Below are positions 5,776-13,233 of a stretch of 33,484 bases of DNA, one piece after another (position 1 is the stretch's first letter; every line of letters starts with the position of its first letter). The translations under genes were made by a program, and so were the position numbers. The DNA comes from an uncultured Chitinophagaceae bacterium. GTDB taxonomy: Bacteria > Bacteroidota > Bacteroidia > Chitinophagales > Chitinophagaceae. The notes under the pieces were generated by a model. The model was not told the DNA's origin. It searched no databases and saw only the letters and a program-made list of their open reading frames with translations. The stretch spans positions 1 to 33,484 of the forward strand of contig CAIVCF010000105.1 of the NCBI GenBank assembly GCA_903904335.1. The letters are read 5' to 3'.

Positions 5776-8487
5776 ATGATCACAGGCGTAAAAGAAAAAA
5801 TAATGGCGCGTATCCCATTTAATAATGGAAATACTGTTATTTCTGTTGATGCTGTTGCTGCTGCAAAACTTAAAAATGTTGCTGCTGCCGATAAGATTTC
5901 ATTTTTTGAAATTTTAGATTCGGAAGAAACAGGCTTAAACAAAGAACAGGTTGAAGAAAGATTAGAAACATTCGGCACCAACGAAGTTGTACACGAAAAA
6001 GCACCGGCTTGGTATATCCAATTTATTCAGGCATTTATTACTCCATTTAATGCTGTATTGGTTTTAATTGCAGCTACTTCATTTATCATTGATGTTGTAT
6101 TAACATCCCCGGCCGATCGTGATTATAAAACAGTTGTGGTGGTTGGTGTGATGATCTTATTAAGCTCTGTGATCCGCTTCTGGCAAGAGTTTCGAAGCAA
6201 TGTAGCAGCAGAGAAATTAAAAAGCATGGTGAAGACCACTGCGACGGTTTTAAGAAAAGATGAAGGCAAAATTGAGATCGATATTAAAGAGATAGTTCCC
6301 GGAGATATTATCTTTCTCTCTGCAGGTGACATGATTCCAGCTGATTGCCGCATCATTCAATCAAAAGATCTGTTCTTAAACCAATCTACATTAACAGGCG
6401 AGGCAATGCCTGTTGAAAAAAAAGAGTTTGTCATTTCAGATACTCAAAATAAAAGTCCGCTTGAATTAGAAAATATTTGTTTCATGGGAACAAATGTGGA
6501 AAGCGGCCAAGCTTTAGCCATCGCAGTTACAACGGGCAACCACACTTATTTCGGCTCAATCAGTAAATCTATTTCCGGCAAACGTGCGGAAACAAGTTTT
6601 GATAAAGGCGTTAATAGTGTTAGCTGGCTGTTGATTCGTTTTATGCTTGTAATGGTGCCGTTGGTATTTGTGATTAATGGTCTAACAAAAGGAGATTGGG
6701 TAGAGGCTTTATTATTTGCGATTGCAGTTGCCGTTGGCTTAACGCCCGAAATGCTTCCAATGATCGTTACGGCAAATCTTGCCAAAGGCGCCGTAACCAT
6801 GAGTAAAAGAAAAGTGATAGTTAAAAGGTTAAGCGCCATTCAAAATATTGGTGCCATGGATATTTTATGCACCGATAAAACAGGAACATTAACCTTAGAT
6901 AAAATTGTTTTAGAGCGACACTTAAATGTTGAAGGTGTTGAAGATGATGAGGTATTAAAATGGGGTTATTTAAACAGTTATCATCAAACAGGATTAAAAA
7001 ATTTATTAGACGTTGCTATTCTTGATCACGTTGAAGTAAAGGATTATTTAAAAGTTGAAGAGCAATATAAAAAAGTTGATGAAATTCCTTTCGATTTTCA
7101 GCGAAGAAGAATGTCGGTTATTTTGGAACAGGCCAATCACAAACATCTTTTAATTTGTAAAGGTGCTGTTGAAGAAATATTGGATCTCTGTTCTTTTTCT
7201 TTCGACCCCGGAGAAGACCGTCAATTACATATTGAAGTTGATACTATTCAACCAATGGACGACACTATTCGAAAAAACATTCTCGATCTCTCCAAAAAAT
7301 TAAACAAAGAAGGGTTACGGGTTTTGTTGGTTGCTATTAAAGAGTATGAAGAACGTCCGCTGACTTATTCTGTTGCTGACGAAAGCAATATGATATTAAC
7401 AGGATTAATTGGTTTTCTCGATCCCGCAAAACCTTCTGCAAAGCCTTCTATTGAAGCATTGCATAAATTAGGTGTTACATTAAAAGTCCTGACCGGCGAT
7501 AATGATATTGTTACTAAAAAAATATGCCGTGATGTGGGTATCCCGGTCAATAATATTTTGTTAGGAAATGATTTGGAAAATATAACTGATGAAGAATTAT
7601 CTAAACGAATTGATGAGATTAGCATTTTCGCAAAACTAAGTCCGGCACAAAAAAGCCGCGTTGTAAAAGTATTGCAGGCGAAAGGCCATACAGTTGGATT
7701 TATGGGCGATGGTATTAATGATGCCGCCGCATTACGAGATGCTGATGTCGGCATTTCTGTTGATACAGCAGTGGATATCGCCAAAGAAAGTGCTGATATT
7801 ATTTTATTGGAAAAAGACTTAATGGTGTTGCGTAAAGGTGTTATTTACGGAAGAAGAACTTTCGGCAATATCATCAAGTATATTAAGATGACAGCCAGCA
7901 GCAATTTCGGAAACATGTTCAGTATGTTAGGTGCCAGTGCATTTCTTCCTTTCCTGCCGATGCTTCCGGTGCAGATATTGGTGCAGAATTTATTGTACGA
8001 TATTTCACAGATCTCCATTCCCTGGGATGAAATGGACAAAGAGTATATTGAAAAACCGCGTAAATGGGAAGCCGGTGGTATAGCACGTTTCATGATATTT
8101 ATTGGCCCCATCAGTTCTGTATTTGATTATGCAACATTTGCGGTGATGTATTTTGTTTTTAAAGCAAATTCTGCTGAACATCAAAGTCTGTTTCAATCGG
8201 GTTGGTTCATTGAGGGGTTGCTTTCTCAAACATTGATCGTTCACATGATACGTACCAAAAAAATTCCTTTCATACAAAGTTGGGCAACAGCGCCTGTGCT
8301 CGCATTAACAAGTGCGGTGATGCTGATTGGAATTTATATTCCTTTCTCACCATTTGCAACAGCGTTCAAATTACAACCGTTACCGTTACTGTATTTTCCT
8401 TGGTTGATAGGGATATTGATTTGTTATTGTTTGTTAACTCAATTCATCAAAAACTGGTTCATTAAAAAGTTTGCTTATTGGTTGTAA
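5776..8487 (+). CDS. mgtA: Magnesium-translocating P-type ATPase
   Basis: A 903-residue P-type ATPase of the IIIB (Mg2+ import) class. It has the actuator loop STLTGEAMPVEK (about residues 204-215), the phosphorylation site CTDKTGTLT (Asp367), the hinge motif GFMGDGINDAAALRDADVGIS, and a C-terminal membrane region with NFGNMFSMLGASAFLPFLPMLPVQIL, which is typical of MgtA/MgtB. It couples ATP hydrolysis to Mg2+ entry across the inner membrane. An in-frame ATG exists at 5734, but the ATG at 5776 has an AGGAGG 6 nt upstream and is preferred; the first start would add 14 residues. Length matches the family (about 900). It stands alone behind a long leader, which suggests regulation by Mg2+ supply. 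All catalytic motifs are intact. Confidence 0.93.
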   Translation: MITGVKEKIMARIPFNNGNTVISVDAVAAAKLKNVAAADKISFFEILDSEETGLNKEQVEERLETFGTNEVVHEKAPAWYIQFIQAFITPFNAVLVLIAATSFIIDVVLTSPADRDYKTVVVVGVMILLSSVIRFWQEFRSNVAAEKLKSMVKTTATVLRKDEGKIEIDIKEIVPGDIIFLSAGDMIPADCRIIQSKDLFLNQSTLTGEAMPVEKKEFVISDTQNKSPLELENICFMGTNVESGQALAIAVTTGNHTYFGSISKSISGKRAETSFDKGVNSVSWLLIRFMLVMVPLVFVINGLTKGDWVEALLFAIAVAVGLTPEMLPMIVTANLAKGAVTMSKRKVIVKRLSAIQNIGAMDILCTDKTGTLTLDKIVLERHLNVEGVEDDEVLKWGYLNSYHQTGLKNLLDVAILDHVEVKDYLKVEEQYKKVDEIPFDFQRRRMSVILEQANHKHLLICKGAVEEILDLCSFSFDPGEDRQLHIEVDTIQPMDDTIRKNILDLSKKLNKEGLRVLLVAIKEYEERPLTYSVADESNMILTGLIGFLDPAKPSAKPSIEALHKLGVTLKVLTGDNDIVTKKICRDVGIPVNNILLGNDLENITDEELSKRIDEISIFAKLSPAQKSRVVKVLQAKGHTVGFMGDGINDAAALRDADVGISVDTAVDIAKESADIILLEKDLMVLRKGVIYGRRTFGNIIKYIKMTASSNFGNMFSMLGASAFLPFLPMLPVQILVQNLLYDISQISIPWDEMDKEYIEKPRKWEAGGIARFMIFIGPISSVFDYATFAVMYFVFKANSAEHQSLFQSGWFIEGLLSQTLIVHMIRTKKIPFIQSWATAPVLALTSAVMLIGIYIPFSPFATAFKLQPLPLLYFPWLIGILICYCLLTQFIKNWFIKKFAYWL

Positions 8488-8535
8488 TTTTATATAATCG
8501 TCCTTTGCCGAACAGGGCTTTGCTGTAAAAGAGTG

Positions 8536-8558
8536 CGCTTCTTCCTGTGGAAGAAGCG
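8536..8558. other. Perfect 10-bp hairpin after mgtA
   Basis: CGCTTCTTCC and GGAAGAAGCG form a 10-bp perfect stem with a 3-nt loop (tgt). It lies 49 nt after the mgtA stop and 52 nt before the dioxygenase start. There is no T run on either side, so it is a poor intrinsic terminator; it could stabilise the mgtA mRNA 3' end or slow read-through. Confidence 0.45.
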
Positions 8559-8609
8559 AAGGCAACAAAAGCATTATTGATTTGATATCGCTCGTCAACA
8601 AAAAATATC

Positions 8610-9434
8610 ATGCAATTAAAAGAATTATATACCGCAACAAAATCGTTTGAAGAAACAGCAACAATGCCTTTGCTGTTTGTTGGTCATGGCAGTCCGATGA
8701 ACGCGATTGAAGAAACAGAATTTACAAAGGGTTGGAAAAAAGCTGCTGATGAATTGCCCAAGCCCAAAGCTATTATTTGTGTGTCGGCGCATTGGCAAAC
8801 GAAGGGAACTTTTTTAACTGCGATGGAAAAACCAAAAACGATCCATGATTTTTATGGTTTTCCAAAAGAATTATTTAATGTGCAATATCCTGCTCCCGGA
8901 AGTTTGGCATTAGCAGAGCAAGCAAAAAATATCATTCAAAAAACAGAAGCGCAGTTAGATGAAACATGGGGCTTGGATCATGGTTGCTGGAGTGTGGTAA
9001 AACAAATGTATCCTGATGCGGACGTTCCTGTTATTGAAATGAGCATGGATTACACGCAATCTCCGCAATGGCATTATGAATTGGCTAAAGACCTTGCATC
9101 ACTTCGCAAAAAGGGAGTACTGATTATCGGCAGCGGTAATCTGGTTCATAATTTAGGCATGATGAATTGGAGCAGTCCGGATAAAGGATTTGATTGGGCA
9201 GAAGAAGCCAATCAAAAAATAAAAGAACTGGTTTTGAAAGATGATCATCAACAATTAGAGAATTATAATTCCATAAGCAGAGCCATGCAATTATCAGTTC
9301 CAACACCGGAACATTTTTTACCCTTATTATATGTGTTGGGGCTGAAAGAAAAAGAAGAACAGGTTTCTTTTTTCAATGATAAAACCGTGTATGGTTCTAT
9401 TTCAATGACCTCTTTGCTGATCAATAAAGTTTAA
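8610..9434 (+). CDS. ygiD: 4,5-DOPA-extradiol-dioxygenase-family protein (YgiD-like)
   Basis: A 274-residue member of the LigB-like class III extradiol dioxygenase family. Metal-ligand and active-site motifs of YgiD are present: LFVGHGSPMN (about residues 22-31), ICVSAHWQTKG, TWGLDHGCWSVVKQMYPDADVPVIEMSMD, and GSGNLVHNLG, plus TPEHFLPLLYVLG near the C-terminus. E. coli YgiD binds zinc and opens the ring of L-DOPA in vitro; the physiological substrate is unsettled. Residues 1-19 form an N-terminal extension like that of E. coli YgiD, so the ATG at 8610 is kept, although Met19 is a possible alternative. It is a single gene, facing the receiver-domain remnant that ends one base after its stop. 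Confidence 0.9.
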   Translation: MQLKELYTATKSFEETATMPLLFVGHGSPMNAIEETEFTKGWKKAADELPKPKAIICVSAHWQTKGTFLTAMEKPKTIHDFYGFPKELFNVQYPAPGSLALAEQAKNIIQKTEAQLDETWGLDHGCWSVVKQMYPDADVPVIEMSMDYTQSPQWHYELAKDLASLRKKGVLIIGSGNLVHNLGMMNWSSPDKGFDWAEEANQKIKELVLKDDHQQLENYNSISRAMQLSVPTPEHFLPLLYVLGLKEKEEQVSFFNDKTVYGSISMTSLLINKV

Positions 9435-9680
9435 TTAAACCTTTTCCTTTTTTGCAATTGTATTTATGTAAAGTGCGGAGTACAGATCGTTTGGATTAAA
9501 TGGCTTTGTTACAAATCCATTCATGCCAACTTGTGAAGCTTTTTCCTGAATATCAATCGAGATCGAAGCGGTTAATGCAATAATTGGAGTTGTAGTATCA
9601 AATTTTCTGATCTCGGCAGTTGATGTGTAGCCATCCATTACAGGCATCTGAATGCTGACGGAATTTTTGCAAGAGGGCAA
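9435..9680 (-). pseudogene. Receiver-domain fragment (C-terminal end of a response regulator or hybrid kinase), 5' part lost
   Basis: The minus strand from about 9653 to 9435 encodes the second half of a receiver domain: IQMPVMDGY, the switch region PIIALTAS, and MNGFVTKPFNPNDLY with the conserved Lys. The C-terminus looks complete, as in the last domain of hybrid histidine kinases. Just before IQMP the homology stops: the phospho-acceptor Asp expected before IQMP is replaced by Ser, and the upstream residues do not look like a receiver domain. The frame has no ATG and only a TTG at 9680. It is therefore a remnant whose upstream portion was removed at a joint near 9653, where the AsmA-like gene begins on the other strand. 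It should not be functional. Confidence 0.75.
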
Positions 9681-9809
9681 AATCCTAAAAATATCAGGCC
9701 CGACACCATCATCAGCAGCATTCCTTCTTTCAAATTCAACTCATCTTTTACGAATGGATACTTTAAATATGCCTCCGTTTCAAAAGCTGTTAAAAACATT
9801 CGGTTTGAT

Positions 9810-11495
9810 ATGAACGCTGAATGCGCCGATCATAATTATCAGCATGCCAAATTCTCTGTTGAGAATATCAATGCAAATATTGTTGACGATTATTTGAAAG
9901 GCTTTTTAAAAATAAACGGTGGCAAAGAATTTAATGTGAATGCCGATCTGAAATCTGTATTGCATTTGGCATCCATCAATCAGATCTATCCATTGGACAG
10001 CATGGATTTAAAAGGTGATATAAATATTGATGTGGTAACCAACGGCAAATATGATGCTGCAAAAAAATTATTTCCTAAAACAACGGCTTCCATTAAAATG
10101 CAGGATGGTTCTGTTCAAACAAAATATTATCCGCATCCTGTAGAAAAAATTCTCGTAGATGCTGTTATTACAAATACAGACGGAAGTTTACAAACAACGC
10201 GTGTTACTGTAAAGCCCGTTTCGTTCTTGTTTGAAGGGCAGCCCTTTCAAATGAAATTCGATCTCAAAAATTTTGATGATCTGAAGTATGATATTACTTC
10301 TTCGGGAACAGTAAATGTTGGAAATGTATATCAGGTGTTCTCTCAAAAAGGATTGGATGTAAAAGGATTCATTAAAACCGATTTTACTTTACGTGGTCTG
10401 CAAAGCGATGCTACTAAAGGGTTGTATGATAAATTGTTTAATGCTGGAAGATTAGAAGTGAAAGACATTAAAGTCAATTCACAATATTTTCCCATGCCAT
10501 TTTATATTAAGAAAGGTGTATTCAGTTTTAAACAGGATAAAGTTTGGTTCGATGCGTTTAATGCCACTTACGGTAATTCTGATTTTACATTAAGCGGTTA
10601 TTTGTCCAATATTTTAAATTATTCATTAAAGAACGAACCGCTAAGCGGAAACTTCGATCTGCAAAGCAATCTTATTGATATAAATGAATTCATGGCATTT
10701 GCAGGAGATACAACTAAATCGTCTTCAACAGGCGTTATCATCATTCCGTCCAACTTAAATATCAGTTTTACCGCCAATGCTAAAAAAGTAAGATACAGCG
10801 GCATTAATTTAACTGATGCCAAAGGACAAATGTTATTACAAAACGGAACGCTAAGTTTAAAACAAACCGGCTTTACCATTATTGATGCTCCCGTTGTGAT
10901 GGATGCCGATTATACAAGCATCACTCCTAAAAAAGCAACGTTCGATTATCATATTGTTGCGAAAGACTTTGATATCAAACGAGCTTATAATGAAATAAAA
11001 TTGTTTCATGACCTTGCAACAGCTGCTGCCAGCGCAGAAGGTATCGTTTCATTGGATTATAATTTAAAAGGAAAGTTAGACGCCAATATGCATCCCGTAT
11101 TCCCATCATTGGAAGGCGGCGGAACATTATCGGTAAAGAAAGTAAAGATGAAGGGTTTTAAATTATTTACTGCGGTAAGTAAAGAAACAGGCAAAGACAG
11201 TTTGAATAATTCTGATATTTCAAAAGTGGATATCAAAACAAAAATCAAAAATAATATCATCACCATAGAACCGGTAAAGATGCGTGTAGCGGGCTTCAGG
11301 CCTAAGTTTCAGGGCCAGGTCTCTTTTGATGGGCAATTAAATTTAAAGATGCGTTTGGGATTACCTCCATTGGGAATCTTTGGTATTCCGATGAACATTA
11401 CCGGAACACAGGATAAACCGATTGTGAAATTTAAAAGAGGTACCAACAATCAACCATTACAAGAAACTTCGGATACTGATGATCAAAATCAATAA
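9810..11495 (+). CDS. AsmA-family protein, 5'-truncated (probable pseudogene)
   Basis: The 561 residues from the first ATG match the C-terminal two thirds of a Bacteroidota AsmA-like protein: long stretches of short beta strands, an AsmA C-terminal region (about residues 390-530) and the end motif LGIFGIPMNITGTQDKPIVKFKRG. Intact members anchor in the inner membrane by an N-terminal helix and extend into the periplasm, where they shape lipid transport. Here no signal or anchor exists. The same frame stays open upstream of the ATG back to about 9632 and still reads like AsmA sequence from at least 9720 (IPSFKFNSSFTNGYFKYA), so the ATG at 9810 is internal and coding sequence was lost upstream. 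Roughly 250 or more residues appear to be missing. Without them export is unlikely. Confidence 0.75.
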   Translation: MNAECADHNYQHAKFSVENINANIVDDYLKGFLKINGGKEFNVNADLKSVLHLASINQIYPLDSMDLKGDINIDVVTNGKYDAAKKLFPKTTASIKMQDGSVQTKYYPHPVEKILVDAVITNTDGSLQTTRVTVKPVSFLFEGQPFQMKFDLKNFDDLKYDITSSGTVNVGNVYQVFSQKGLDVKGFIKTDFTLRGLQSDATKGLYDKLFNAGRLEVKDIKVNSQYFPMPFYIKKGVFSFKQDKVWFDAFNATYGNSDFTLSGYLSNILNYSLKNEPLSGNFDLQSNLIDINEFMAFAGDTTKSSSTGVIIIPSNLNISFTANAKKVRYSGINLTDAKGQMLLQNGTLSLKQTGFTIIDAPVVMDADYTSITPKKATFDYHIVAKDFDIKRAYNEIKLFHDLATAAASAEGIVSLDYNLKGKLDANMHPVFPSLEGGGTLSVKKVKMKGFKLFTAVSKETGKDSLNNSDISKVDIKTKIKNNIITIEPVKMRVAGFRPKFQGQVSFDGQLNLKMRLGLPPLGIFGIPMNITGTQDKPIVKFKRGTNNQPLQETSDTDDQNQ

Positions 11496-11559
11496 TCATA
11501 GGTTTTATAAAAACGTGCATAACCCTATATATTATCCCCATTTTAATTTTCATTACTAA

Positions 11560-11576
11560 ATAAACTTTTAGTTTAT
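11560..11576. promoter_or_regulatory. 17-bp palindrome upstream of the SET/ATP-grasp unit
   Basis: ATAAACT-ttt-AGTTTAT is a perfect inverted repeat located 34 bp before the first ATG of the SET/ATP-grasp operon. Its position is right for an operator or promoter overlap. AT-rich palindromes arise by chance, so this is only a candidate. Confidence 0.3.
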
Positions 11577-11609
11577 AACAATTCATTTTATCTTGCTGTA
11601 ACGGCAATT

Positions 11610-12101
11610 ATGATACAACCTACTACTAACCCAACGTATACGGTTATCAGCAATCATGGCTTTGCTGAAATCGTTCAAAATTCATTCACGCAACAAAGAT
11701 CGTTGCATGCTTTTACTGCATTTAAAGCTGGGGATATTCTCTCTTCTTTTTCTGCAGGAGAGATAGTATCACAACCAACATATCTCACCGTTCAGGTGGA
11801 TGTTGAAAAGCATATCACGCTTCGGCCTGAGTTTTTGCAATACATCAATCATAGTTGTAATCCTAATGTTTTTTTCGATACAACAACATTTCAATTGATT
11901 GCGCTGAAAAAAATTGAAATAGGTGATGAGTTCTCATTTTTCTATCCATCAACGGAATGGAATATGGCGCAACCTTTCAATTGTTTTTGCAATACCGCAA
12001 ATTGTTTGCATCAGATACAGGGTGCTGTTTATTTAGACGATGCTGTTTTACAGAAATATCGTTTAACAGATTTTATACGCGAACAAATTCGTAAACGATA
12101 A
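11610..12101 (+). CDS. SET-domain protein, probable lysine methyltransferase
   Basis: A compact 163-residue SET protein. It carries the S-adenosylmethionine-binding motif YINHSCNPNVFF (residues 79-89), the GDEFSFFY segment with the probable catalytic Tyr112, and a post-SET zinc motif CFCNTANC (Cys125, 127 and 132). The N-terminal SET strand region is short but present (residues 12-50). SET enzymes methylate lysine side chains; in bacteria the targets are poorly known. It is the first gene of a three-gene unit: an ATP-grasp ligase begins 16 nt later, and the third gene fuses ATP-grasp to a second SET domain. The pairing suggests that both activities act on the same peptide or protein. The target is unknown. 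Confidence 0.85.
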   Translation: MIQPTTNPTYTVISNHGFAEIVQNSFTQQRSLHAFTAFKAGDILSSFSAGEIVSQPTYLTVQVDVEKHITLRPEFLQYINHSCNPNVFFDTTTFQLIALKKIEIGDEFSFFYPSTEWNMAQPFNCFCNTANCLHQIQGAVYLDDAVLQKYRLTDFIREQIRKR

Positions 12102-12117
12102 CAACAGCAATTTCCTG

Positions 12118-13233
12118 ATGGCACCTAATCCCCATAAAAAAAAATCATCTGCCTTAAAAGTCTGGGTATTGGCTCCGCATCTCATCACCAACGATGCGAA
12201 CCTTGATTATTATTACGATTTCACTCAAAGCATTGCCGAATACAGCAAAGTCTTTACAGAACTGGGTTTACAATGGCATTGGCAACCTGTAACAATGCAT
12301 GACTATAAAGAAGTGATCAATGAAATTGTTGCAGAAAAAAAATCAAAAAAATTCTTTCCGCTCATTTTAAATTTATGTGATGGAGATGAAATAAATGGAA
12401 CACCGGGAGTTTCTGTTTTAAAATATTTGGATGAAAAAGATTTGATCTACACGGGTGCGGATGAATATTTTTATCAGGTTACCACATCAAAGATCTCTAT
12501 GAAAGAAGCTTTTGATGATGCGAATGTTCCCACACCAAAATGGTTTGCCATTAATAAAAGAGATCAAAACGTAAAAAATATTTTTAAAAGATTGGGATCG
12601 CCAATCATTGTGAAGCCATCAATTTCGGGCGGAAGTATGGGTGTCGGGATTAAAAATGTAGTGAATGATCTGAGTGAATTGAATAAACAGGTTGAATTGA
12701 TGTTTGATGGTTATCGCGGATGGGATTTAACCGCCGATGGTTTAATTGCCGAATCATTTATTAACGGACCCGAGTTTACATCACTCATCGTTGGATCTTA
12801 CGACAAACCTGAAGAAGCCATTATTTACAATCCGGTTGAAAGAGTATTTCATCCTTCACTCCCTGAACAGGAAAAATTTTTATCCTTCGATCGTTTATGG
12901 GAAATATATGAAGAAGAAACACCCATGCCCGAAGATGAAAACTTTTATGAGTATCAATCACCCGATGCATCATTGATCGAAGAAATAAAACAATTAAGTT
13001 GGGATGCTTATTGTGCGGTAAAAGGAAGAGGTTATACAAGGATCGATATCCGCATGGATAAAGAAACTAAAAAATTATACGTCCTCGAAGTAAATGCGCA
13101 ATGCGGTATCAGCGAAGATGAAGACTTTACATCAATCGGTGCTATCTTACGTTTTTCAAATAAAACTTTCTCTCAATTGGTAACAGAGATCATTAATGAT
13201 GCTGTTGCCAGAACCCCGGTACTCGTATCATGA
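12118..13233 (+). CDS. ATP-grasp amide ligase (D-Ala-D-Ala ligase-like)
   Basis: This 371-residue protein has a D-Ala-D-Ala-ligase-like ATP-grasp fold: an N-terminal domain with NLCDGDEINGTPG (about 85-97), the ATP-binding Lys166 and Gly-rich loop KPSISGGSMGVG, the second ATP strand IAESFINGPEF, and the Mg2+ site RIDIRMD (308-314) with EVNAQCG (324-330). In true D-Ala-D-Ala ligases the last motif is EVNxxPG, so Ala-Gln-Cys here and a different C-terminus argue against cell-wall dipeptide synthesis. Expected chemistry is ATP-dependent joining of a carboxylate to an amine through an acyl phosphate. It overlaps the next gene by 4 nt (ATGA at 13230-13233) and the two proteins are probably partners. 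Substrates are unknown. Confidence 0.88.
   Translation: MAPNPHKKKSSALKVWVLAPHLITNDANLDYYYDFTQSIAEYSKVFTELGLQWHWQPVTMHDYKEVINEIVAEKKSKKFFPLILNLCDGDEINGTPGVSVLKYLDEKDLIYTGADEYFYQVTTSKISMKEAFDDANVPTPKWFAINKRDQNVKNIFKRLGSPIIVKPSISGGSMGVGIKNVVNDLSELNKQVELMFDGYRGWDLTADGLIAESFINGPEFTSLIVGSYDKPEEAIIYNPVERVFHPSLPEQEKFLSFDRLWEIYEEETPMPEDENFYEYQSPDASLIEEIKQLSWDAYCAVKGRGYTRIDIRMDKETKKLYVLEVNAQCGISEDEDFTSIGAILRFSNKTFSQLVTEIINDAVARTPVLVS

Noticed and set aside
9663-9800. Minus-strand frame reading like a membrane protein (KEGMLLMMVSGLIFLGF)
   Set aside because: It is antisense to the AsmA-like frame, which has clear family sequence there. A hydrophobic antisense stretch arises easily opposite such codons, and no family match is evident.
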